DNA from: Cycas panzhihuaensis
Lineage: Eukaryota; Cycadophyta
Length of the DNA stretch: 64,000 nt
Direction of reading: 5' to 3'
NCBI GenBank assembly: GCA_023213395.1
Contig: CM041465.1
Location: forward strand, 73,105,741-73,169,740
Positions within the stretch are counted from its first letter, which is position 1. The number at the start of each line of letters is the position of its first letter. The notes under the pieces were generated by a model that was given only the letters and a program-made list of their open reading frames with translations, searched no databases and was not told where the DNA came from. Positions 11,233-22,698 of the stretch are shown piece after piece. Both the position numbers and the translations under genes were made by a program.

Positions 11233-12629
11233 AAATTGTTACAAGAGGGAATTTTACCCCCTCAATGTCTAAAACCCTCATAACTTAAATTACAAATAGG
11301 AACTTATCCCACTTTAATGTCTAACACTCTCGTAAATAAAAGAAGAACTTAAAATTCATAAGAGAAAAGTAAGGAGATTAAGATTAATGAGTCTAAAGAG
11401 GTGTTCCATGATTATTAAAAGGGAAAGTTAACTTAGAGTCATCAAGACTACCATGAAAACTCATGCGCAAGAGGCGACCTTTCATTAGTGAATGAAGAGG
11501 TAAACTTCTCAATCAAGCCACCTCCTAAGCCAAGTTTTCTCTTATATAAACCCATGAGTAATAGAAACAACACATTATTGTATTTACAAGGGAAATACTA
11601 TTGAGTAGAGAGCCAATGAATGCAAGGAGCAAGCAAATACACTTCAACATCTTAGCAAGTAATTTCTCCATTAACGAAGGTGCAATTTAACCATGCAAAA
11701 GAGCAAGGTAAGAGATTTATTATTTTATTTAAGCTTATTTCAAACACTAAATGTCTTCTTGAGGTTATTGTACCTTCGTTCTCTCCCTAACATTCTCTCC
11801 ATTGGGTTATGACCCACAAAACATCTTTAGAAAGGCTAAATAAAGGGTTTTTAAGCAAAATACCCGATGACCTAGCAGTTGGGCTACAAACCAAAGGGTT
11901 TTTAAGCAAAATACTTGATGCACTAGTTAGTTGTACATACCACATAGACCTTGAATGATTGTACGTAACCTATAAGACAATATTATGGTGAAACTAAGGG
12001 TTTAAAAGTGTTTTTGTTGGTGCACTAGCAGTTGGGCTAAAAACCCTCTTCAATAAGTGCACTGAAGAAATAGGTTAAAACTTATCATTTGAAGAGTTAG
12101 AAGGACTATATAGATGTATACACAATAGCCATATGGTTAATTATGTACACATGTTGTACAACAACCATAAATGCATTAATTGCTCAAGAAGTGGTGAAAA
12201 ATAAGAAATGCAAAAAATTAAGACAACCCTTGGAAAAATTGTCATTTGAGGAATCAAACATTCTTAGAACCAAACAAACTTTAGAGGGAGTTAGTTGTAT
12301 ACACAATACTGTAAAATCATTGTATATACAAATTGTATTGGTTCTTTTAAATTTTGCATTTAATAAGTGTTATATAGTCAATTCTAGAACATTTAATGCA
12401 GAATGTTTGCATGTACATGATGATACACTTAGAAATAATCATACATATGCATAATATATGAGGTTGGGTATCTTATGAATGCATACATATGTAATTATGA
12501 TGGTTGAACTTTTAGTACATCCACTTTTAATGCAACCAAACTCCATTTATTATGAATAAAAGTTTGTTGGAAATATTTGTGTGAAAATGCCTTGCATTTT
12601 AATGGCTGAAATTAATATATGCACATAAG
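11233..12629. other. Unassigned AT-rich sequence between F and B
   Basis: There is no convincing gene or LTR pair. A short direct repeat is listed separately at 11842-11914. A segment near 12113-12180 (GTATACACAATAGCCATATGG...) is similar to 22727-22800 on the other side of element B, so both flanks probably belong to the same older repeat. An ORF at 12143-12454 lacks any recognisable motif and I do not call it. Confidence 0.5.
11842..11914 (+). repeat. Direct repeat, 51-bp period
   Basis: The 22-base word AAAGGGTTTTTAAGCAAAAT plus AC occurs at 11842-11863 and again at 11893-11914, with related flanking sequence (CTAGCAGTTGGGCTA) that recurs near 12025-12045. This is a small decayed tandem duplication. 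Confidence 0.7.
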
Positions 12630-12634
12630 ACATT

Positions 12635-12905
12635 TGTTCAGGAACATGAAATCATATAGGTATGTTCCCATCTGTAGAATCGTTAACCATACACAGCAAG
12701 CAAACAAATACATACACAGAAAACAGATGCATAGTACATAGGATTTATGTGGGAAAAACCTTTCAAAAAAAAACCGACCACAAAAGATCCTTCTTGGATC
12801 ACATTGATTATTTCACAATTGCTTTATACATCGAATACACAAGGGCTCAAGGCATTTATACTCTTCCAAGAGGTGTCACCCGATTAGGGTTGTGACCCTT
12901 TGAAT
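12635..12905 (-). repeat. 3' LTR of element B, outer part
   Basis: It begins TGTTCAGGAACATGAAATC and is colinear with 22339-22610. It is interrupted at TGAAT (12901-12905), the site duplicated by the insertion of element C. The rest of the LTR resumes at 18130. Confidence 0.93.
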
Positions 12906-13117
12906 TGTTGAAATGTAATGTTTTACCTAGGTAAAGAGGGGTCATGTTGAGACAACCCTCAATTGTAACTCTAATCAGAGATTGTGACACTTGGCTGTCA
13001 TATATTGATCGGTTACATCTCAATGTGTAACAGTCATCTTTATGATGTATATTTAAGGAGAATGAATCTCAATGAAATACAAGCCACTTTTCTACTTCCT
13101 CAATTGAGTTTTCATCA
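12906..13117 (+). repeat. 5' LTR of element C (212 bp)
   Basis: It runs from TGTTGAAATGTAATG to GTTTTCATCA. A TATA-like TGTATATTTAAGG lies near 13046-13058. It matches 17913-18124 with 8 substitutions, 7 of them transitions. Confidence 0.95.
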
Positions 13118-13130
13118 TGGTATTAGAGCA
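13118..13130 (+). other. Primer binding site of element C
   Basis: TGGTATTAGAGCA abuts the LTR. It is a one-base variant of the initiator Met-tRNA complement over the first 12 bases. The leader 13131-13798 that follows has no supported ORF. Confidence 0.85.
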
Positions 13131-13798
13131 ATTTACTCTGCTTGTTTGAGAGAGGTCCTTGGTGACTAACAAAGACAGTTATGACATAAAGAAGCCAACA
13201 AACACAGGAGGTAACAGAGAACAGAAATAAGTGTTAAGAAGAACAGATTCTCAGGAGATTGAAGGTGCTTGCGGACGATGATCTGGCAGTACAAGCTGTA
13301 TGCAGACAAAATTTCAAGTGTCTCAGATTGAGACGAAATTTTACCAGCTTGAAGATCTCATCATCCCTGTCACTTCTCTCTTCAGGGTCGAATTCATTTG
13401 ACGAAATTTTGAAGGGGTTTTGGTCAGTTTATCAGCCGCGCGGGTTTGGAGGTATTCCTGTAGATTTCTCTCGATTTACTCAAAATCTTTGGATTAAATC
13501 TGGTATGATCTCTGTGTTAGAGCCTTAAAAAGAGTTCAAGACAGTTTTTTGAAACTTTGGTGAAGTATTTTTCATTTTTTAAGCAAAAACGGGTTTTTCC
13601 CTAAGCACGTCATCTTTCAGGCCAGATTTCTCTCAATTTATAGACGAATCTGGAAAAATAATAACAGACCTAGAACCCTCATCTCCTCCTCTTTCTTTTG
13701 AGGTACATTTCGTACCATTCCATACAAGTTTGTTTCCATACGAAAATCCGTACAGGTGTATGGCCCAGAGACTGGTAATCAGTTTTCTCTCTCTCTAA

Positions 13799-14722
13799 AT
13801 GGCTTCTGCCCTTATTTCCTTGCCAAAACCAGAAAAATTAACTGATACAAACTATCATGTCTGGAAGATTAAAGTGGAATCTATCTTGAGAGCTAAAAAT
13901 GCATGGAATATTACAATTGGAGCCGAAAGTCGTCCTAGTGACTTAGATACAAAGCTTGGAAACTGGGAAGAAAGAAATAATATAGGTGTTCTCACTTTGA
14001 AAATGTCAATTTCTGACTCAATCTTGATTTATGTTGAAAAATTGAATCTAGCCTCTGAATTCAGGAAATGTCTTGAGAACTTGTATGGGCAGAAAAATAA
14101 GGCAAGAATAATTGCTCTTAAAGAGGAAATGTAAAGGCTTCACATGAGAGAAAATGAAAATATAACAGAATTCATGCACAAGGTTATTTCAATTCGAAAT
14201 AATCTATTAAGTGCAGGAGGTCTGATCTCTGAACAAGAATTAGTAGAACTTGTGGCAACCAAGCTGCCGAAATCTTTTGACACGACCATCAATACTATCA
14301 CGAATAGTGATAAAATTGATAAGATATCACTTGATGAATTAACAGGATTACTGTTAAGACAGGAACAAATGAACAAGAGGTATGAGGACTCTTCAGAATT
14401 GGAGGATGCCTTTGGATCTAGATTGAACCTGGGTTCACACGGAAGGAATCAATTTCGTTGATAAGGCTCAACTCCAGATTTCAGAGGACGTGGACGTTGG
14501 CAAGATTCAAGGGGACAAGGACGAAGCAGAGATATTAGAATTTGTTTCAATTGTGGACAAACCGGGCACAACTCCAGCCACTGCAAAATTTTTGACATAT
14601 GCTACCACTGCGGACAAACCGAACATTATTCGTATCAGTGCCCACAACGAAGAAGTAAGATCCAAAAGGGAAAACAACCTATTGGAGGATACAACAAAGA
14701 AAAAACAGAAGAAGAGGAAGAA
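13799..14722 (+). pseudogene. Element C gag
   Basis: This is a copia Gag starting MASALISLPKPEKLTDTNYH at 13799. The NYHVWKIKVESILRAKNAW region matches element A. A TAA at 14132-14134 splits the frame, which continues unchanged to a TGA at 14459-14461. After a frame change, two zinc knuckles are readable near 14540-14650 (CFNCGQTGHNSSHC and CYHCGQTEHYSYQC, both CX2CX4HX4C). A Lys/Glu-rich linker leads into protease. The second knuckle is intact here, whereas element A has a stop in it. Confidence 0.88.
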
Positions 14723-14743
14723 GAAACTGCGTTCATTGTTGCC

Positions 14744-16236
14744 TTGGCTACCAGCTTGAATGACAATGATATATGGTATGTTGATTCAGGAGCATCAAGA
14801 CACATGACTAGCCGCGAGGATTGGTTTGAGACACTAAAATCCTATGACTTTGACAAATCAGTTGAATTAGGCGATAAAAATACCCTTGATATAAAAGGGA
14901 TTGGGACCATTGATGTCAATCTATAAGGAGATATAAAGAAAATTGGAAATGTTTTGCTTGTTCCAGGCCTAAATATGAACCTTCTCTCTATTTCACAACT
15001 GAGCAAAAGAGGTTTAAGAACAATTTTTGACAAAGAAGGATACTGTTATATTTAGATATGAAAAAAGACGGAGAAATCATTGCAAAATGAGTGAGATGTA
15101 ATGATCTTTACAAACTTCTGTCAGATCCTGTACTTCCTGACTCGAACGAAAAAGCTTGTACTGTTGTCAAACCTAGTAATAAAATTTGGCATTTGAAGTA
15201 TGGACATCTTCCAATTGAAACACTAAGACTAATGGAAAAATCAGGAATGGTGAATGGATTGCCTCACATCTCCTATGATAATTTTGTTTGTAAAGGTTGT
15301 CAGTTTGGCAAACAACGCAGACATCCCTTCAAAGAAAGCACTTGGAGAGCACAATCAAAGTTGGAAATGATTCATACAGATATTTGTGGTCTAGTTACAC
15401 CACTCTCAGTCAATGGATACAGATATTTTCTAACATTTATCGACGACTTCACTCGAAAGCTATGGGTGTACTTTCTTCATAATAAGTCAGAAGTTTTTGA
15501 AGCATTTAAAGAATTCAAAGCAGAAGCAGACTTAAAGTCAGGAACAAAAATCAAATGTATCAGATCAGATGGAGGGGGTGAATACATATCAAAGGAATTC
15601 CTGAACTATTGCAAGATTCAAGGAATTCGCAGACAAATTACAACTTCTTACACACTATAGTCAAATGGAGTAGCTGAAAGAAAAAATAGAACCTTAATGG
15701 AGATGGCTAGGAGTATGGTTTATGGAAAGAATGTATCAAAATGTTATTGGACAGAAGCAGTAAGCACTGCTTGCTATCTGATAAACCAAAGTCTAACAAA
15801 AGCTTTAAAGGATATCACTCCAGAAGAAGTCTGGACAGGTAGGAAACCTGATGTAAGTCTACTTAAAATTTTTGGCAGTCAAGCATTTGTTCATATACCT
15901 GACAAAAAAAGGTCAAAACAAGATGCAAAAAGCATAGAATGTATTATGATAGACTATAGCAAAAACTCAAAAGCCTACAAATGCATAGATCCTAAAACCA
16001 ACAAGATCTATGTAAGCAGAGATGTAATTTTCAATAAAGAAGATGGTTTTAATGAACCTACACAAGTCAGGGTAACCGAAGAAAATGGAAAAGAGACTGG
16101 GCAAGAAGCTACAGAGGAGACTAGGCAAGAAGTTGCATCAGAAATTACATCAGAAGGAGGGATATCCTTTCCATCACCATCAAATACAAATGAAGTGACC
16201 GACGAAGTAGAATCTGTCATAGAGCAACCAACATAG
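14744..16236 (+). pseudogene. Element C pol, first part: protease and integrase
   Basis: The protease carries an intact active-site motif, YVDSGASRHM, with DSG at 14783-14791. The frame stops near 14926 and shifts. The gag-pre-integrase (IWHLKYGHLPIETL, then CKGCQFGKQ) starts near 15180. The integrase core has Asp in IHTDICG, Asp in FIDDFTRK and Glu in DGGGEYIS. A TAG at 15658-15660 sits just before SNGVAERKN, where relatives read Gln. The C-terminal part (IFGSQAFVHIPDKK, KIYVSRDVIFN) runs to about 16040 and an acidic Glu/Thr-rich linker ends at a stop at 16234-16236. Catalytic residues are present but the chain is broken. Confidence 0.9.
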
Positions 16237-16323
16237 GAGTCTGACAGTAAGGAAGGCTCACAAAAACAAAAGAAGTTACCAAAATGGTACATTAAAACAA
16301 TTGAGGAAGGAAGAGGCAATGTA

Positions 16324-17904
16324 ATGGAACACAAAACAAGAAGTCAAAGAACAAAAGCTCTACTAAGCAAACTCAAACCTCAATCTTTTCAAGAGGCCAA
16401 AGATCAACAAGTATGGAAGGCTGCCATGGATAGTGAAATGGACTCAATTAAAAGAAATCAGACATGGGAATTGGTAAAATTACCTGCCAACAAATCTGCT
16501 ATCAACTGTAAATGGGTCTTCAAAGCTAAAGAAGGAATAGATGGTAAAATAGAAAAGTATAAAGCAAGATTAGTCGCAAAAGGATATACGCAAACTGTCG
16601 GGGTAGACTTTGATGAAACTTTCTCTCATGTGGCCAAAATGAACACTGTAAGGGCAGTAATTGCACTAACTACAACACAAAATTGTAAGGTCTTCCAATT
16701 AGATGTTAAGAGTGCTTTCTTGAATGGAGAACTAGAGGAAGAAGTCTATATGGAACAACCTCAAGGATACATTAAAGAAGGGCAAGAAAATCTAGGTTGT
16801 AGATTAAAAAAGGCGTTATATGTGCGAGGCGGGGCTCCTCGAGCCTGCACGTAAACTAGATCATTTTCTAGAAGAGAACAACTTTAAACGATGTAATTTA
16901 GACCCCAGTCTATACATAAGGAAAAGGGATGGAAAAGTTACAATAATTGTTGTCTATGTTGATGATATGCTTCTCACTGGAAATGATGAAGAAGGCATTA
17001 AAGACATAAAAGAACAGCTCTAGCAAAAGTTTGAAATGACAGACCTGGGTCCTTTGAACCATTACTTGGGACTAGAGATAGATCAACAATAGAGTTATAT
17101 AACTTTGTCCCAAAGCAATTACATTAAAAATTTACTTGCCAGGTTTCAGATGGAAAATTGCAATTCTTGTGCCACACCCATGGAAACAAATTGTGAACTA
17201 GTAGCAAATGATATGGAAGAGGTTGTAGACATCACTCTATACAGACAAATGATTGGAAGCCTAATTTATCTAACAGCTACTAGGCCTGACATATCTCACT
17301 CAGTGGTACTAGTATCCAGATATATGCAGAATCAAAAACTAAGACATTAGAAGGCTGCAAAGAGAATACTGAGATATCTAAAGGGAACAGTAGACTTAAA
17401 ACTGGTATAGCCAAAAGGAGGACCAACTAAATTATCAGGATATTGCGACTCTGACTGGGCTAGAGATAAAGAACAAAGGAAGTCCACTAGTGGATACTGT
17501 TTCTTCCTGGGATCTTCAGCAATCTCATGGTGCAGTAAAAAACAAGCTACAGTTGCATTGTCTTCCACAGAAGCAGAATATAAGGCCTTCTAGCGGACAA
17601 CATGCGAAGCCGTTTGGTTGAGACAACTTCTGATCGACCTGGAACAACAACAAAATGAGGCAACTTCCCTAAAATGTGACAATTAGAGCGCCATCAAGCT
17701 GACCAAGAATCCAGTTCTTCATGCAAGGACCAAGCACATAGAAGTTCATCATCATTTCATAAGAGAAAAAGTAGACAACAAGGAAATTGATCTGGAATAT
17801 TGTCCGTCATCAGAACAAATTGCAGATCTTCTGACAAAGCCTCTTGGGAAAGAAAGACTTCAATATCTAAGAAACAAAATAAATTTGTTAGAGATAAAAC
17901 ATTA
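16324..17904 (+). pseudogene. Element C pol, second part: reverse transcriptase and RNase H
   Basis: RT starts with the copia linker (SFQEAKDQQVWKAAMDSEM). It contains CKWVFKAKEG, KARLVAKGYTQ and QLDVKSAFLNGELEEEVYM, and an intact YVDD at 16955-16966. Small indels near 16818-16855 replace the expected GLKQAPRAW block and change frame. The RNase H part carries [19 protein letters not shown] near 17450 and a tail to about 17904. Stops include TAG at 17348-17350 (relatives have Trp) and 17684-17686 (relatives have Gln). Confidence 0.9.
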
Positions 17905-17912
17905 ATAGAGGG

Positions 17913-18124
17913 TGTTGAAATGTAATGTTTTATCTAGGTAAAGAGGGGTCATGTTGAGATAACCCTCAATTGTAACTCTAATCAAAGATTGTGACACTTG
18001 GCTGTCATATATAGATTGGTTACATCTCAATGTGTAACGGTCATCTTTATGATGTATATTTAAGGAGAATGAATCTCAATGAAATATAAGCCATTTTTCT
18101 ACTTCCTCAATTGAGTTTTCATCA
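17913..18124 (+). repeat. 3' LTR of element C (212 bp) with polypurine tract
   Basis: It is preceded by AACATTAATAGAGGG, the polypurine tract. It begins TGTTGAAATG and ends TTTTCATCA, followed by the TGAAT duplication. Confidence 0.95.
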
Positions 18125-18129
18125 TGAAT

Positions 18130-18213
18130 AACTTAGACCTTTTTGCTTAATCACCTTAGTTAAACCACATTAACATTAACTTAGTGGCTTAACAAACAAC
18201 TACCACGTTAACA
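18130..18213 (-). repeat. 3' LTR of element B, inner part
   Basis: This continues the LTR cut at 12905. It ends CCACGTTAACA and is followed by TCCCCCCTTAATGTGAA, which on the minus strand is the polypurine tract CACATTAAGGGGGGA. Confidence 0.93.
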
Positions 18214-18229
18214 TCCCCCCTTAATGTGA

Positions 18230-20835
18230 ACATGGGAAGCCTACAAACTACAACAGTTGTGTTATCACGAAGGCTGGGATTATCCTATAGCTTCTTTATC
18301 CTTGTCGATACATCCCCCCTCAAGGATAACATCGGTGAGTTCTAAACCAGTATGCATCTTCGTGAATTGAGCTTCAGTGAGTGGTTTGGTGAACACGTCC
18401 ATAAGCTAGAATTCACTCAGACAATAGTCGACCTGCAACTTCCATGCAATAGTTGTTGGTGTCTATCAGCAGAGTTCGACTAGCATGCTGACTTCTTGTT
18501 CTTCTATCATCAGTCAGGGTTTGCATCACCACACCAGAATCTTCGATAGTCTTCCTTGCCCATAAAGGTATAGAAGGACCTGTTGCTAGAGGTAATTCTT
18601 CTCGCGGCGACTCCTCATTATTACTCGTCCCACTTGATCCTGCTTCCTCTTGATGAATCTAGGAATGAGAGAAGTGGGGGGTAAAAGGGCTCTTCTAATG
18701 ATCTTTCAGCATGATACGTCGATGACTCATCAAATTTTACATCCTGACTAACCACAATCTTCTTTCCCTGTAGATCCCATAGTTTGTAAGCTTTAGTCTA
18801 ATTGCAATACCCCATGAATATACACTGCAGACTCTTCTGATCCAACTTCTTGCGAGTATCATCTGGGATGTGGGCGTATGCAATACGCCCAAAAGTTCTT
18901 AAATGGCTAATGACAGGCTTCTGACTAGTCCATTTCTCTTTGAGGGTCATGCTGCAAACTGCCTAAGTGGGTACCCGGTTCAAAATGTAAACAACAATCG
19001 CCACAACCTTTGCCCAAAACATTGATGGTAAATTTCTAGCATGCACCATACACCTCGCCATCTCCATCATGGTACGATTCTTTCATTTAGCAACTCCATT
19101 CTGTTATGGGGTATACGAGATCATAAATTCCCGCCTAATACCATGATCACAACAGAACTAATTAAACGTATGATTGTCGTATTCCTTACCATTATCACTT
19201 TATGACAACTTAATCCTCTTATCACATTCATTTTCTACCATCGCTTTCTAGTCATGGAAGCGATCAAAGACATCTGACTTGTTTTTGAGAAAGTAAACCC
19301 ATGCCTTCCTAGTGTAATCATCTACAAACACAAGGGTGTAACAAGCTCCTAATATCGAAGGGTTAGGGAATGGACCCATTATATCTGAACGCACAAGCTC
19401 CAACTTCTCCTTGGCTCTCCAAGCATTCTCCCAAGCAAAAGGGTAGCTGTGATGCTTGCCATACATACACCCTTCACAAACACCATCTAAGTAGGAAACC
19501 GACGGCAATCCTTCCACCATCTTCAACCTCTTCAGTAGTGTAATGCTCCTATAATTAAGGTGTCCTAGGTGATTATGCTAGAGTTTACTCATGTCATCAG
19601 CGCTAACAACAAAGGCATAAGACTTCTTCTGAGATTGAAATTTCTCAAACACCCAGAAGTTGTCCCTAATTTTTCCAATAGTAATGACAACAAAGTTCTG
19701 CTTCTGATCCTTAATCAGGCATTTATCATTGTAAAGCTCCACCTTCATGCCTTGTTTGTAGATTTCTCAAGCTAAAAGAAGGTTCAACTACATCTGGGTA
19801 CATAGTATACCCCGGTAAACTTACCTCCTGCAATGGATACTTCGTTGATACCTTCCACCAACAAAATGCGAGCATCTCCAAGGACAATTTCCGCACCACT
19901 CTGATTTTCGTTCATTGTGTCAAAGTTGCACTTCTGGTAAGAGATATGCTTCTGTGCTCCAAGGTCAAGTACCCAATAATCTCTTTGATTTGACTTGATT
20001 GATAAGCTTTTTGCTTGGATGAAGTGAGCAGCAACACTCTTCCCTTTGTCATCCTAGCTAACTTTGTGCTTGTCACGTCTCTTGAACCAATAGTTCTTCT
20101 CTCGGTGACCATCCTTCTTGCAATAATTGCATTTTCCATTAAACTTCTTCTTCTCTTGTGAACTTTCTCCTTACCTTTGTGTGATCTTCTCCCCCTTAGT
20201 GGCCTCCTTTCTCTGAGTCTTCATGGCTAAGGCCTAACTTGATTCAGAACCTCTAAGCATTCTATGATGTTTAAGCTTGGCATCCTCCGCTAGAATTAGG
20301 ATTTAAGCCTATCAAAATTTTCTGCCTCCATCACCTCATCTCTACCATAAATGGTCTGAAAAGTGGCGAATGCAGTTCACAACTTCGACATGATTATTGC
20401 GAAAAGCAAGGCATTATCGATCGAGTTCTGCTTCAGTTCTTCTAGCTTATTCTTCAAGTCTGTGATCTTCTTCAGGTAGGAGCCGATGTTGTTCTCATCT
20501 TCTACATGCAAATTGAATAACTCCAACATCAGGGCAAGACGTCCATTCGTCTTCTTCTTCTCAAAGGTTTCATATAGTTTTGTCCATATTTCGTCTGGTT
20601 CATCCAGAGTATGAACCAAAGCTCTCAGTGCGGTGCCGGTGGCAGTTTCATGATCCACAGCCATGAATTTCTTCTCTTCGAGTCAAACACGCTCTTTATG
20701 GTCTAATCAAATCGCATCCATCTTGGCCTTAGTGATACCCTAGAGTTGATTCACCATCAAAATAAGCTCCATATTGGCCTTCCACTCACTGAAATTGTTA
20801 TCGATGAAGATAACCTTGGGCATAAGGTGCTCCAT
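18230..20835 (-). pseudogene. Element B gag-pol remnant lacking reverse transcriptase
   Basis: Gag starts at 20835 (MEHLMPKVIFIDNNFSEWK), aligned with D and E. An early TAG lies at 20740-20742 where D has Trp. The best-preserved gag block is 20377-20664. The zinc knuckle (CNYCKKDGH...) is near 20100-20150, and the protease motif is DLGA instead of DSGA near 19965. The integrase zinc region and core lie at 19248-19560, then decay leftward through the integrase C-terminus (about 18780) and acidic linker. At 18435-18455 the sequence jumps to the last part of RNase H. D has about 1.4 kb of RT-RNase H between the equivalent points. Confidence 0.88.
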
Positions 20836-22326
20836 CTCGAGAAACAAGCTTCAATATGCATCAAACGACACCAAAAACGATTGTCTTCTAGATAAAAATG
20901 CACCCCTGTGTCCTCCTCTAACTCAGGGGCAAAATCTGGAGGGCACCAAACACCGATTATGCATGCGTTAAGCGAGTGAAATGCCCCTAAATAAACTCAA
21001 AGGTGTCCAAAAGGACCCTTAAGTTATTTAAAAAAGTGCTCCAATAGCTGAGGATGACTCCACAAGGCAAAAAAGCACAGTCTCTAAGTCAAAATCACAA
21101 AAATCTCCCCAATCCGCGCTCAAAACGGCTCAAGAGGGCTTCAAAGACTTCACACTATGCAATAATATGATATATCAATGGTCTAAGGGTCACTTTTATA
21201 AAGTTCAATTGAGGGGGAATATACCAAAAGGTATATTTTCAAAGTTGCGACTTTTTATGAACCCTGTGCCTTTTAACTTAAACCCACGTGCTTCAAATCA
21301 CCCATATATTTGATTTAATCAACATAAAGTCGAAACTTTAGACAAAGACTAAATAAAAATGATACACGGAGTCTCCACGAGATTTGTGGCAGCCAGACAG
21401 AGGAGGAGATTCCCGCGGACTGTGCACTTTACACATGGACATGCACACTATAGAAACTGCTCTCCACGAACTCGTCAGCTAGTATACGGACAAATCTCAA
21501 CCTAGGCACCTCATACAAGAGCCTAGCCACAAAGGAAAATAGTCCAGCCACATAGTAACTACAGTAGACACCAACGGAAGTGGCTCAGACACAATAAATG
21601 TGCCCAAGCAACACAAATAGCACCCAGCCAGCTCTGATGAGCACCAAAGCGGCACAAAAACAACCCAGCTACCTCTTAACATGCCCAGCCAACTCTCAAA
21701 CACGCCCAGGCACCTTAATAAGCACTCGGCTAGCTTCAATATGGCTGTTCTAAGCTCAATTCATGCACACAAGTCTCCAATGTTCTCACAAATACAAAAA
21801 AACATCAATAAAATAGCCTTCTACTACTGTGAACTCATTCCAGCACTTATATAAGGATAGAAAAACACTAGTACTTGGCTCTAATCACGTCCACCAGTGC
21901 AGAGAGAGATATAAAAGCAATACAAGCTTATTTCATTGAAAATTTAAAGTGCTTTGTTGAGAAATGAATTGACTTACATGTATACATAGATAGTTGTCCT
22001 CATAGTCGCAAAATCGCCATTAGTATGTGCTCTACTAGCTTGAATCACCCCAACAAGTCATCAACCTACTTCAGATGGCCCCCAACAAGCCAACTCACAC
22101 CACAACCGTGGCCTTCACACCTGATTATTAACTCCAATAGACCCTTATGCTCCATTGAATAGTGATTTTCACTGCTTCATCCACCACTGATCAACTGTGC
22201 CTGCTTCTATAAGTTGCTAGAGATGATGGACCCTCAAGACAAGCCCTGGGTTTGACAGCTTCACCCGGCAACTGGCGATCTCACCGTTTCGCTCAATGTC
22301 AAGCTTCAACTGTGTAGGACCCTATG
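20836..22326 (-). other. Leader of element B with degenerate short repeats
   Basis: This 1.5-kb stretch lies between primer site and gag with no supported ORF. Between about 21485 and 21740 the minus strand repeats words like GGCTGGGC, TGGGCATGTT and GGTTGGGTT at irregular spacing. The leader of D has the same kind of array. Confidence 0.65.
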
Positions 22327-22338
22327 GCTCTGATACCA
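22327..22338 (-). other. Primer binding site of element B
   Basis: The minus strand reads TGGTATCAGAGC against the LTR end, continuing CATAGGGTCC as in relatives. Perfect match to the usual copia primer site. Confidence 0.9.
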
Positions 22339-22693
22339 TATTCGGGAACATGAAATCATATAGGTATGTTCCCATCCACAGAATCTTTAACCATACACAA
22401 CAAGCAAACAAATACATACACAAAAAACAAATGCAGAGTAAACAAGATTTACATGAGAAAACCCTTTCAAAAAAGGAACCCAACACAAAAGATCCTTCTT
22501 GGATCACATTGATTATTTCACAATTGCTTTATACATTGAATACACAAGGGCTCAAACATTTATACTCTTCCAAGAGGTGTCACCCGATTAGGGGTGTGAC
22601 CCTCTGAATAACTTACACCTTTTCGCTTAACCACCTTAGTTAAACCACATTAACATTAACTTAGTGGCTTAACAAACAACTGCCATGTTAATA
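22339..22693 (-). repeat. 5' LTR of element B (355 bp)
   Basis: It is colinear with the split left LTR. Its outer end reads TTAATA instead of TTAACA and its inner end TATTCGGG instead of TGTTCAGG, so both terminal dinucleotides have decayed. The minus strand has GAGTATAAATG as a TATA region. It is followed by the ACATT duplication at 22694-22698. Confidence 0.93.
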
Positions 22694-22698
22694 ACATT

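Larger units (their letters stand above)
12906..18124 (+). mobile_element. Element C: Ty1/copia element, complete structure
   Basis: It has two LTRs of exactly 212 bp and an exact target duplication TGAAT (12901-12905 and 18125-18129). It sits in the 3' LTR of element B. Order: LTR, primer site, leader of 0.67 kb, gag, protease, integrase, RT, RNase H, polypurine tract, LTR. By eye the LTRs differ at 8 positions with no gaps, so it is younger than B and E. Several stops and frameshifts nevertheless disable the polyprotein. Confidence 0.96.
12635..22693 (-). mobile_element. Element B: copia element, RT-deleted, with C inserted in its 3' LTR
   Basis: Its 3' LTR (left) is split by element C, and its 5' LTR (right) is 22339-22693. 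The exact target duplication is ACATT (12630-12634 and 22694-22698). With C removed, the left LTR is 355 bp, the same as the right one. The interior runs right to left: primer site, leader with degenerate repeats, gag, protease, integrase, then a junction near 18435-18455. There, sequence matching the integrase-RT linker of D joins sequence matching the end of RNase H, so RT and most of RNase H are deleted. Same family as D, E and M. Confidence 0.94.

Noticed and set aside
11842-11914. CRISPR-like or satellite array
   Set aside because: Only two clear copies with a 51-bp period, and a plant context; a small tandem duplication explains it.
16818-16855. GC-rich patch in the RT of C as a possible foreign insertion
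   Set aside because: It aligns with the expected GLKQAPRAW region after small indels, so local decay is enough.
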